Source of the DNA: Syntrophaceae bacterium UBA1163
Lineage (GTDB): Bacteria > Desulfobacterota > BSN033 > UBA1163
Assembly (NCBI GenBank): GCA_002311635.1
Contig: DBZJ01000099.1
Coordinates: 1-35,474, forward strand
Direction of reading: 5' to 3'
DNA length: 35,474 nt
Under the pieces are notes generated by a model. The model made no database searches. It was not told the origin of the DNA and worked only from the letters and a program-made list of their open reading frames with translations. Shown here in pieces: positions 1 to 7,318 of the stretch. Made by a program: the position numbers and the translations under genes. Within the stretch, counting starts at the first letter, position 1. Every line of letters starts with the position of its first letter.

Positions 1-2270
1 CTTTCGTGAATATCTTTAATAAGCCAATCAATGTCTCCCTCTCTTTGTTTAACTACATCATAATAATCGTAAATTAAAAAAGCAGATGGTTTTTTTTCTG
101 GTTTCTTTTGGCATATTTCTTCGAAACGAATCCGGAAATAGGCTTGACGTACGGAAGGATGTCCATTGAGTAGGGTATTAAGCTCCCCTGGGAGATCGCG
201 ACTCATTTTATCGCAACGCCTGAAGTTTCTTAGAAGCCACAGCGCTTTTGCGGCAATTTCTATCTCATGATTCTGAAGTGTTAACCGCTTAAGGAGGTGT
301 ATTAGAACCCCAGGTATCACTTCGCCAAGCCAATAAAAGCGATCTGATACTGGAGCGTCTTCCCCATTATGCTTAAGATGTGGAGGCTCCTGAGCGAGGC
401 GCAGCAGTTCCTTTAACATATCCGCGGCCTGTTCGGTCGGTAAATTTTCTTCCAGATGTTTTTTAAGATACCAAGGCAAATCGACCGAATATGGGTCCAC
501 TTTTTCAGTTTTTTCCAGGAGCGTTGCTAAACCCTGGGGTCCTATTGCTTCGGGATAAATTGCTTTGCATATTAATGCACAAAGGTGATTCTCAATCCTA
601 TCAAATCTTTGGCTTATTTTCGATAATCTATGCCTCGCTTCTTTATCACCTATGTCGCGGATTGCTGCCACAGCGTAGGATTTAAGAAGGTCAGGTTCAT
701 TTGTGGATTCGACAATGTTTAATGCAACATCAAGGCAGCCTTGGAGTCGCCCGTGGCAGATTATTTGAAGAAGTAAGATTTTTATATCGATGGGGGTTGT
801 CGTTTCCTCTAACAGGGCAATCATTAGAGTCGATAGCGCTGGATCAGCCATACGGCTCATAGCTTCTGCATCTGCATCTAAAAATATTCGCTGACGCCCT
901 CTATAGCGGGTAATAAGGTTTTGTAGGAGGGATTTTTTATATTCAATCGGTAGAGATTGCGGATCTCCAAGTGTCAAGAACAAATCTGGGGCAGAAGTGA
1001 GAATCTGCTCCCGAAGCCTTCGGTTCCAAGATTCATTTCCCGTGGCGAGCCAAGCGGCAACAGGCTTGAGGCTCGGTCGGATGATCATGCGGTTTTCATG
1101 ATGAACAAACAGCAGATCTTCGAGGACAGGATACGGACAGCCTTCTTTCATGCGTTGTGCCAACCAGGAGGCCGCGAGGTATTCAGCAATGCGACGATGG
1201 TGGAAGCGTATACGGCCGTAGCTCGCTGCATCAAATACCGCCCGGCTAAGCATGGCCCTGCCCATAGCCGAAGGCCAATCGCCTGGAAGGCACTGCTCAG
1301 CGACTAAAGCCCCACTTGTATCATCAGGGGGTATTGTATCTGGGATGAAGAAGTTGAAACGTCGGCAGAAAATTACCGCTGCCCCGAGGCATTCGGCGCC
1401 AATACGGGACAGCTGAGGAGTGAGAGGGTCGTTCTGGATACGTTCTGGAGTTTCCCTAAGGTTTTTTGAAAGGTTGAAATCAATTAGTTCAGATAGAGTC
1501 CCCAATCGACGATGTTCGAGCCAATAGCTGATTAGGTCCGCAACGTCAATAGGGCGGTGGACAAATTCCCAGGCGTGTTGGACATCTATCGCCTCTAGAA
1601 ATAATTTGGGATTCTCCAAGCCAATTTCTTCTGCGAACTTACGCACGCGCGATCGATCCAATGGTTCCAGCTGAACGACGCGAAACTCAGGAGTCTTAGT
1701 GGTTGACTTGCCTGCATCCTGTTTATCCGACCAAGTTAAATCAAACCGTTGAAAAATCTCTTCACGGTCTGCGTGGATACGCCATTCGCTGACTCGCGAA
1801 CTGATAACTGCACGAACAATGCGAATCCTTGGCAAACCTACGCCGCGAACAAAGGAATCTAAAGCTCGAGCAAAATCCTGTTGTTTACGAAACTTTCCTT
1901 CATCTACTGAATCTAAAAAAAACGTTACTTTGCCACCTATTTTCTTCCACTTTAAAAATAGGCTCTCATCAGTGGGATATAGAGCCCCTTCTAAAGGGCC
2001 TTCTACTAGTCGGTCCAGGGGAATGAAAAATGCGAAACCTTGGTTTTTCAAAAGCTTGGCTTGATTTCGTAACTCCCAGGTCTTACCACTCCCAGGCTCC
2101 CCAAGTATGACTACAATGCGGCTTTCAAGGAGATCTGCCCATCCAATTCCTGCTTCTTTACCTAATAATGATGCCGTGTAACTTCGTAAGGCAGATTCTT
2201 CAGGTTCAGTCAATTCCGTCACATCAAGAAAACGCCTGTCTAATTCAATGAACCGGTTAAATTCAACCAA
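1..2270 (-). CDS. NACHT/STAND-type NTPase, 3' end beyond window
   Basis: The minus strand is open from 2270 to the left edge (756 complete codons, no stop), so the gene is partial. I chose a TTG start at 2270-2268 because AGAGGTG lies 5 bases upstream and no ATG is near. Walker A is GEPGSGKT at residues 57-64. A NACHT-like Walker B, FFLDSVDE, lies around 117-124. At 356 there is a winged-helix-type motif, FHHRRIAEYLAA, typical of the end of a NACHT module. The rest is leucine-rich helical sequence resembling HEAT-type repeats, a likely sensor region. Only about 55 residues precede the P-loop, so there is no room for an N-terminal effector; any effector would lie beyond the edge. Proteins of this class act as NTP-driven switches and several bacterial ones are antiphage. 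A defence role here is inferred. It could instead be a regulatory STAND ATPase. Confidence 0.8.
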   Translation of the reverse strand, partial: MVEFNRFIELDRRFLDVTELTEPEESALRSYTASLLGKEAGIGWADLLESRIVVILGEPGSGKTWELRNQAKLLKNQGFAFFIPLDRLVEGPLEGALYPTDESLFLKWKKIGGKVTFFLDSVDEGKFRKQQDFARALDSFVRGVGLPRIRIVRAVISSRVSEWRIHADREEIFQRFDLTWSDKQDAGKSTTKTPEFRVVQLEPLDRSRVRKFAEEIGLENPKLFLEAIDVQHAWEFVHRPIDVADLISYWLEHRRLGTLSELIDFNLSKNLRETPERIQNDPLTPQLSRIGAECLGAAVIFCRRFNFFIPDTIPPDDTSGALVAEQCLPGDWPSAMGRAMLSRAVFDAASYGRIRFHHRRIAEYLAASWLAQRMKEGCPYPVLEDLLFVHHENRMIIRPSLKPVAAWLATGNESWNRRLREQILTSAPDLFLTLGDPQSLPIEYKKSLLQNLITRYRGRQRIFLDADAEAMSRMADPALSTLMIALLEETTTPIDIKILLLQIICHGRLQGCLDVALNIVESTNEPDLLKSYAVAAIRDIGDKEARHRLSKISQRFDRIENHLCALICKAIYPEAIGPQGLATLLEKTEKVDPYSVDLPWYLKKHLEENLPTEQAADMLKELLRLAQEPPHLKHNGEDAPVSDRFYWLGEVIPGVLIHLLKRLTLQNHEIEIAAKALWLLRNFRRCDKMSRDLPGELNTLLNGHPSVRQAYFRIRFEEICQKKPEKKPSAFLIYDYYDVVKQREGDIDWLIKDIHE

Positions 2271-2500
2271 CTTTACACCTCTGGTCAGGTTATAATACGA
2301 ATCTCTTGTCTATGGTAGCTATCTAATACCTAACAATAAAAGTCAGTGGCGAGAGTGCAATACTGCCCACTATAATAAAGCATTACTTTTTCCGTCAGTC
2401 CTCTCTGCCTTCTTGCCCAACTCTTTGTCCTTACGAAATCCATCTTCAAACTTCATCACCGAATCATGATTGCTTGACTCTATTTACATTTCCATTTTCA

Positions 2501-2723
2501 TCAGGGATAAAACTCCAATTCATCAACGGTTTTATATTGAACAACAACCCAATGTTGGATTGTATCTCTAAATATCGCCGATCATTTCGATGTCCCATTC
2601 TATCTCTTTGGTTGAAGGAACAAGTTGTTTCAGGAGGGCATAAATCTCATTGTCAACAAAATCCTGGCGCTTTACTCACTTAAACTCTGCATAAGTGTCC
2701 TCTTGACGTATTTCTTCTCTCAT
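2501..2723 (-). pseudogene. decayed small gene following higA
   Basis: An ATG at 2723 overlaps the higA stop (ATGA). The frame gives 15 residues (MREEIRQEDTYAEFK), a TGA at 2678-2676, 35 more residues ending in EIEWDIEMIGDI, and a TAG at 2570-2568. Removing one T from the TTT just before that stop lets the reading continue as RDTIQHWVVVQYKTVDELEF to a TGA at 2503-2501. The joined product would be about 75 residues of ordinary protein-like composition. This suggests a small gene broken by one stop and one frameshift. The family is not identified, and the repaired reading is inference. The remaining gap towards the NACHT gene (2271-2500) holds only tiny ORFs and no clear promoter. Confidence 0.4.
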
Positions 2724-3022
2724 ACAGCCTTTGAGTACTCTCTTACCTCTTGCTCCAATCGTGGACCAAGTTTGTCGGCGATCACGTCCAAATCATACTG
2801 AGACTGGAGCCCTAACCAAAACTCCGCAGATGTTCCGAAAAAACGGGCCAATCTCAGAGCTGTGTCAGCCGTAATTTTTCTTTTCTCAAGCACAATCTCA
2901 TTTATTCTTCTGGAAGGTACTCCAATGTTTATGGCAAGCTTGTTTTGACTTATCCCCATGGGTTTGAGAAATTCTTCCAGGAGAACCTCTCCGGGGTGAA
3001 TTGGATGCAATTTCTTCTTCAT
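2720..3022 (-). CDS. higA: HigA-family antitoxin, XRE-type HTH
   Basis: This 100-residue protein opens with the typical HigA/VapI signature (IHPGEVLLEEFLKPMGIS) followed by a helix-turn-helix (QNKLAINIGVPSRRINEI) and the C-terminal piece TADTALRLARFFGTSAEFWL. HigA antitoxins bind and neutralise HigB and repress the shared promoter through the HTH. The gene lies 11 bases downstream of the toxin gene with its own GGAG ribosome site before the ATG at 3022. The toxin-first order is the usual arrangement for higBA and the reverse of most toxin-antitoxin pairs. The likely operator lies upstream of higB. Length and motifs are normal for the family. Confidence 0.92.
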   Translation of the reverse strand: MKKKLHPIHPGEVLLEEFLKPMGISQNKLAINIGVPSRRINEIVLEKRKITADTALRLARFFGTSAEFWLGLQSQYDLDVIADKLGPRLEQEVREYSKAV

Positions 3023-3033
3023 AGCATTTCTCC

Positions 3034-3315
3034 TTAATGGTAATCTGTAATTTCTACATCATACGCATCCCTGTCCCTCCAGATAAAGCAGATGCGCCAT
3101 TGATCATTAATTCTAATGCTGTGTTGTCCTTCACGAATGCCACTCAATTTTTCCAGCCTGTTTGCAGGTGGGATTCTTAAATCATTCATATTCTTCGCAT
3201 TATTTATCATCCTTAATTTTCGCAGCGCAATTTGTTGAATGTCTCTCGGCAATTTTAGAGAAATCTCTCGAGAGTATATTTTCTCTGTCTCTTTATTTTT
3301 GAATGATTTTATCAC
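3034..3315 (-). CDS. higB: HigB-family toxin, RelE-type mRNA interferase
   Basis: The 93-residue product matches the HigB (plasmid maintenance killer) family: MIKSFKNKETEKIY at the start, then IALRKLRMINNAKNMNDLRI, PPANRLEKLSG and the C-terminal core SIRINDQWRICFIW. Family members are ribosome-dependent mRNA endonucleases with a RelE fold that cleave translated messages and slow growth when unbalanced by HigA. The ATG at 3315 gives exactly the family N-terminus. The predicted promoter places the transcript start only a few bases before this ATG, so translation may be leaderless or nearly so. No truncation is seen, so the pair is probably functional. It sits between the NACHT gene and a housekeeping operon, a common spot for stability modules. 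Confidence 0.92.
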   Translation of the reverse strand: MIKSFKNKETEKIYSREISLKLPRDIQQIALRKLRMINNAKNMNDLRIPPANRLEKLSGIREGQHSIRINDQWRICFIWRDRDAYDVEITDYH

Positions 3316-3323
3316 CCTTCACC

Positions 3324-3361
3324 AATATATAACGTATCGCGTTAAACGTCAAGCGTTATAT
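3324..3361 (-). promoter_or_regulatory. higBA promoter with overlapping operator palindromes
   Basis: On the minus strand TTGACG (3352-3347) and TATATT (3329-3324) are separated by 17 bases, a near-consensus sigma-70 promoter. Overlapping it are TAACG-N5-CGTTA (3330-3344) and a wider pair ATATAACG (3327-3334) / CGTTATAT (3354-3361). Palindromes covering both promoter elements fit autorepression by HigA. The expected transcript start, near 3317, is only about two bases before the higB ATG. Confidence 0.72.
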
Positions 3362-3385
3362 CCCGCTCTATTATTCCACATCAAT

Positions 3386-4069
3386 TCATTCCACCCCATA
3401 TTGGCGGCGGCAAGAGAGAATATAATTTCTTACCTCTTTCTTTGTTTTGTAGATTCCGAAGTGACCCTCACAGAGGATATCCGCATCGAGGTCAAGTAAC
3501 TTCTGGGTCGAGCGATCCCAATCGTCGAGATTGGAGCCAAACTCCGGAAGAATCGGACCATGAAGGTCCTGACCGAAGAGAATTCGTTTCCCGCTCTTAT
3601 CCAAATAGATGCATATTGATCCCGGGGTATGACCTGGTGTGTGAAGACAAACAATCTTCTGTTCGTCAATGGCTAATATCTCTTCTGGAAGATTGAATTT
3701 CACATCCGCAGGAGTTGGCGGAAAGCTTGTCTGATACCAATTCGCAGCGGTTAGAACTGGATCCCCATTTTCCAAAGGCGGAGCATCCAGTTTGTGAATA
3801 TAGATCTTTGATCCAAACCTCCTCTTAATCTCCGGGGCGCCTCCAATATGATCGATATGGCAGTGGGTAAGAAGAATCCTAGTAAGATTCTTACAATCAA
3901 GCGCTAATCCTTTGATATTGTTAATAATTTTATCAACACTCCACCCTGCTCCAGTATCGACCAGTATCAATTCCCCTAAATTTATCAAATAGATACACCC
4001 ATCTCGACCATCCGTGATGTCCGGTCCCCCAACAATAAAGATGCCTTCTTCAATCTTTAGTTGTTTCAT
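3386..4069 (-). CDS. metallo-beta-lactamase-fold hydrolase
   Basis: This 227-residue protein has the full metal site of the MBL superfamily: HCHIDH at 69-74, His147 in HTPGHTPGS, Asp168 in FGQD and His203 in EGHFG. All ligands for two metals are present, so the enzyme should be active. Family members hydrolyse thioesters (glyoxalase II type), lactones, phosphoesters and other substrates; the sequence does not settle which. No signal peptide is seen, so it is probably cytoplasmic. It starts 4 bases after the radical SAM gene, so the two are very likely co-transcribed and may share a pathway. It is the last gene of the rpmH-to-hydrolase run before the separately promoted higBA pair. Confidence 0.88.
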   Translation of the reverse strand: MKQLKIEEGIFIVGGPDITDGRDGCIYLINLGELILVDTGAGWSVDKIINNIKGLALDCKNLTRILLTHCHIDHIGGAPEIKRRFGSKIYIHKLDAPPLENGDPVLTAANWYQTSFPPTPADVKFNLPEEILAIDEQKIVCLHTPGHTPGSICIYLDKSGKRILFGQDLHGPILPEFGSNLDDWDRSTQKLLDLDADILCEGHFGIYKTKKEVRNYILSCRRQYGVE

Positions 4070-4073
4070 ATAG

Positions 4074-5402
4074 TTATCCTCTGTTCAATTTCTCCTTCAA
4101 CCTTCTAAAATCCGTTATTGTAAACCCGTCCCACTGGCACGGCAGTATGGAATTATTGTGATATAAGGGCTCATTTTCAAGATCGAATTGAGACATTCTC
4201 TTCGCTTTCTCAAACAAAGGAGTATAGGGAATGGGCGAATATTCCACAAGCATTGGCTTTGCTCCCGCCTCTTTCACAAAGGCAATGGTTTCCTCAACCT
4301 CCCCTACCCTTTGTCCTGGTAATCCCGCCATGACATAGACCCCGATCTCTTCGCCTGGGTACCCTGCCCTTTTTAAATGTTTGCTTGCGCCTTTGAACGC
4401 GTGATTGTCAACTTTCCCTCCGGTTTCAAGCTGCATTGCCTCATTCGCTGTTTCAAAGCCAAGGCGGATCGTCTTGAACCCAGCGCGAAATAGAAGGCTT
4501 CCAGTCTCTTCATCCATCTCCATAATATGCAGGCCGTTGGGAGCATGGAAATTACAATGAATGTCCTTTCTAATTATCTCCTTCAAAATTGGAATAATAT
4601 GCCTTGATGGTTCGATGAGAAGGGCATCATCATAGAAAGCAATATTATTAACCCCATATTTACCCGTCCAGTATTCAATTTCATCAGCCACTTCCAAAGG
4701 ATCCCTTCTGAAAAAACCCTTTGCCAAGAATGGGGAGGCACAATAGCCGCATCTTAATGGGCATCCCCTTGTTGTAGCGATACAGACATAATCGAGTTGA
4801 GAATAGAGGTCGAAGGCAGGATAATTCTCATTGCGGATTGCAGATTGCGAATAGGGGATTTCGGACCCCGTTAATTCTGAAACTAACTTTAAGACTTCCG
4901 ATTCCCCTCTCCCATTGAAGACGATATCCACAGCAGAGTGCTTTCTTGCATGCTCGGAACAGAGGGTGGCATAGATTCCGCCCAATAGGATGGGGACATT
5001 GCTGAAAACTTTCTTTGCTATTTCAACGACTTTAAATACCCCAGGATACCAGTAAGTCATCCCCGAAGTAATGCCAATGACATCCGGCTTTTCCTCAAGC
5101 ATTGAGAATCTTTTCAACAGGATTTCTTCAGGAATTCCATACCGGCTGAAATTTCGGGGGATAAGTTTGAGAGGAAGAGGTTTCTCAATCTTAGTCTTAT
5201 AGAACTTGCCAGCGCCATATCTTTTTGTTTTTGTTGTGAAATCGAGACAATCCATCAGTGTGATTCGAAACCCGTTCATCCTCAAGAGGCTCGCAATACG
5301 AAGGAGGCCCAAGGGCTTTATCCAGAGATTATAAGCTGCAAAATCAGTGATCCAGGGGTTAATGAGAAGGATATGGGGGGCGATATGTTTCACGTGAAAC
5401 AT
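4074..5402 (-). CDS. B12-binding-type radical SAM protein
   Basis: About 442 residues. The N-terminal part (HILLINPW..., PLGLLRIASLLRMNG, PDVIGITSGM, ILLGGIYAT) resembles the cobalamin-binding domain of class B radical SAM proteins. The usual DxHxxG histidine ligand is not visible (MDCLDF instead). The radical SAM cluster motif CPLRCGYC supplies Cys214, Cys218 and Cys221, followed by a glycine-rich SAM site and IRLGFETAN. I chose the ATG at 5402 because it overlaps the mnmE TAA (TAATG); an ATG 15 bases upstream lacks a ribosome site. The first residues, MFHVKH, are the translation of a parS site. Three tandem 7-base words at 4830-4850 encode a linker between the two domains. The substrate is unknown. 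It is probably coupled to mnmE and to the hydrolase gene. Confidence 0.85.
   Translation of the reverse strand: MFHVKHIAPHILLINPWITDFAAYNLWIKPLGLLRIASLLRMNGFRITLMDCLDFTTKTKRYGAGKFYKTKIEKPLPLKLIPRNFSRYGIPEEILLKRFSMLEEKPDVIGITSGMTYWYPGVFKVVEIAKKVFSNVPILLGGIYATLCSEHARKHSAVDIVFNGRGESEVLKLVSELTGSEIPYSQSAIRNENYPAFDLYSQLDYVCIATTRGCPLRCGYCASPFLAKGFFRRDPLEVADEIEYWTGKYGVNNIAFYDDALLIEPSRHIIPILKEIIRKDIHCNFHAPNGLHIMEMDEETGSLLFRAGFKTIRLGFETANEAMQLETGGKVDNHAFKGASKHLKRAGYPGEEIGVYVMAGLPGQRVGEVEETIAFVKEAGAKPMLVEYSPIPYTPLFEKAKRMSQFDLENEPLYHNNSILPCQWDGFTITDFRRLKEKLNRG
5386..5401. other. perfect parS centromere site
   Basis: TGTTTCACGTGAAACA is a perfect 16-base palindrome that matches the chromosomal ParB site consensus TGTTNCACGTGAAACA at every position. 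It lies 4.7 kb from the strand-switch point and 7.3 kb from the oriC candidate, as expected for origin-proximal parS. It sits inside the first codons of the radical SAM gene, one base short of the mnmE stop. The parA and parB genes are not in the window. Confidence 0.93.
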
Positions 5403-6826
5403 TATTTCCCGATGCAAAATTTTTCAAAAATACGGTCCAGAACTTCTTCAGTGGCTGTCTCTCCAACCAAATCTCCCAAGGCCTCCAATGCTGCGCGGAT
5501 TTCAAAGGCGATGAATTCAAGGGAAATCCCATCTTCCAACCCCTTCGTTGCATTCGAAAGATTGTCCCTCACCTGAGTGAGAGCTGTCTTATGGCGAATG
5601 TTTGCCACGATCAAATGCTCTGGGGTTGCCCTCACCTCTCGCCGAATCAGTGAACTATAGATGGCCTGCTTCAGGTCATCGATTCCATTGTTTTTTAAAG
5701 CGGAAATGGAGATAACGGGATCTTTTGAAAAAAGTATTTTCACCTCTTCTAATGAAATCCTTAAAGGAAGATCGTTCTTATTAATAGCGACCACCTTCTT
5801 CTTCCCCTTGATTTCCGCGAAGATCTCTCTGTCGTCGTCGTCGAGGGCCCGACTTCCATCGAGCATTAAGAGGACGAAATCAGAGTCAGCCACCCGTTCT
5901 TTTGCCCTTCTCACCCCTTCTTGTTCAATGGAATCTGCGGGTTTTCTCATACCCGCGGTATCCATCAAACGCACCGGAATGCCATAAATATTCAGGACCT
6001 CTTCAATCACATCTCGCGTCGTCCCCGGGATCGGTGTCACAATCGCCCTCTCCTCTTTTAGGAGCACGTTTAGAAGGCTCGACTTACCGACATTGGTCTT
6101 CCCCGCGATTGCACACGAAATGCCTTCACGAAAGACTTTTCCCTCTTCATAGGAATTGATCCATTCGTCTATCTGGTGAACGATGGTTTCCAGGTCTTTT
6201 CTCATCTTCCGAGAAGCAATCGGTTCAATCTCTTCTTCCGGAAAGTCGATGTGGGCTTCCATCAAAGATAGGCTGTCGATCAGCCTTGCCTTGATCTGGG
6301 TCATTTCTCTGTGTAGAGCGCCTCTCAATTGTTGAGTGGCAATCTCAAGACTGGTTTGAGTCTTTGCCTTGATCAGATCAATGACAGCCTCAGCTTGCGT
6401 AAGATCAATTCTGCCTTTTAGAAAAGCCCTCTTTGTGAATTCTCCAGGCCGGGCTAACCGTGCTCCTTCTCTTAACGCCAATTCCAAAACCTTTTGTAAT
6501 ATGAAATAGCCTCCATGGCAGTGGATCTCCGCAATATCTTCCCTTGTATAGGTTTTCGGGGATTTCATCAGGACGATCAACACTTCATCAACAGGATTTC
6601 CACTTTGATTATCGATGATTTCCCCAAAATGGAAGTGATGAGAAATAAAATACGATTGATCCCTCTTGGGTCTAAACAATTTCCTGGCGATAGGTTCTGC
6701 AGAAGGGCCGCTGATTCGGACGATACCAATGCCGCTCTCCCCAAATGGAGTTGAAATGGCTGCAATCGTCTCTTCTTCAGGATTTGGTGGGCTTTTCGGA
6801 GAAATGGATGAAGTGCTTCTGTTCAC
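5402..6826 (-). CDS. mnmE: tRNA modification GTPase MnmE (TrmE)
   Basis: The 474-residue protein has all three MnmE parts: an N-terminal folate-binding domain (IAAISTPFGESGIGIVRISG at 21-40, HCHGG at 102-106), a helical domain, and an inserted G domain. The G domain has G1 GKTNVGKS (242-249), the switch region PGTTRD, G3 DTAGM (289-293) and G4 NKND (349-352). The C-terminal CIGK signature is intact at 471-474. MnmE works with MnmG to install the 5-aminomethyl-type modification at U34 of certain tRNAs. It follows jag by 2 bases, and its stop overlaps the start of the radical SAM gene, so it lies mid-operon. mnmG and rsmG, often nearby, are not in this window. Confidence 0.97.
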   Translation of the reverse strand: MNRSTSSISPKSPPNPEEETIAAISTPFGESGIGIVRISGPSAEPIARKLFRPKRDQSYFISHHFHFGEIIDNQSGNPVDEVLIVLMKSPKTYTREDIAEIHCHGGYFILQKVLELALREGARLARPGEFTKRAFLKGRIDLTQAEAVIDLIKAKTQTSLEIATQQLRGALHREMTQIKARLIDSLSLMEAHIDFPEEEIEPIASRKMRKDLETIVHQIDEWINSYEEGKVFREGISCAIAGKTNVGKSSLLNVLLKEERAIVTPIPGTTRDVIEEVLNIYGIPVRLMDTAGMRKPADSIEQEGVRRAKERVADSDFVLLMLDGSRALDDDDREIFAEIKGKKKVVAINKNDLPLRISLEEVKILFSKDPVISISALKNNGIDDLKQAIYSSLIRREVRATPEHLIVANIRHKTALTQVRDNLSNATKGLEDGISLEFIAFEIRAALEALGDLVGETATEEVLDRIFEKFCIGK

Positions 6827-6828
6827 AT

Positions 6829-7308
6829 TTATTCAAATCGTTTCAATGGATTGTCTCTATCTTTCAACGGGATAATTTTGACCCTCTTTAACTCCCCTTC
6901 CCCAATGCTTTCCGTTTCGAGAAAGGGGTCTTCTTTGAGCGTCACATGGATGATCCTTCTGTCGTAAGCATTCAGTAACCCGGCGACCTGGGACTGCCCC
7001 GTCCTTTTTGCCTCGTCACCCAGCCGCAGGGCCATCTGGGCCATGCTCTCCGCCCTTCTTTTCCGATAGTCATCGACATCCAGAACCACTCTCATAGCGT
7101 TCTTCAACCGTTTATTAACCATTCGATTGACGAGCATCTGGAGCGCTTCCAGGTTGCGGCCATGCTTCCCGATGAGAATCCCCTCCTGATCCCCCCTGAT
7201 CCCGAGATAGAGATTCCCTTCTTTTAAATACCCATCCACTTCTGCCCTTACACCCATCCTCTCCAACAATCCCTTTGTCAGCTCTTTCGCGATCTCGATT
7301 TCTTCCAA
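6829..7308 (-). CDS. jag: Jag/KhpB-like RNA-binding protein, KH and R3H domains
   Basis: This 159-residue protein has a KH domain with the GKHGRN loop (about residues 47-52) and a C-terminal R3H domain (NAYDRRIIHVTL). Jag/KhpB proteins bind RNA and are nearly always encoded beside yidC and mnmE, as here. The start is TTG at 7308: a TGA lies two codons upstream in frame, GAGG is suitably placed, and the first ATG would remove part of the KH domain. The protein therefore lacks the separate N-terminal Jag_N domain present in the roughly 200-residue Bacillus protein. It starts 10 bases after yidC. It is presumably cytoplasmic and part of the same operon. Confidence 0.92.
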   Translation of the reverse strand: MEEIEIAKELTKGLLERMGVRAEVDGYLKEGNLYLGIRGDQEGILIGKHGRNLEALQMLVNRMVNKRLKNAMRVVLDVDDYRKRRAESMAQMALRLGDEAKRTGQSQVAGLLNAYDRRIIHVTLKEDPFLETESIGEGELKRVKIIPLKDRDNPLKRFE

Positions 7309-7318
7309 GGCTCAAACC

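Noticed and set aside
957..1307. 116-codon plus-strand frame in the left region
   Set aside because: It lies inside the minus-strand NACHT gene, whose motifs are clear.
2370..2456. 28-codon minus-strand ORF (MKFEDGFRKDKELGKK...)
   Set aside because: Too short, no ribosome site and no recognisable family; could be a remnant but unsupported.
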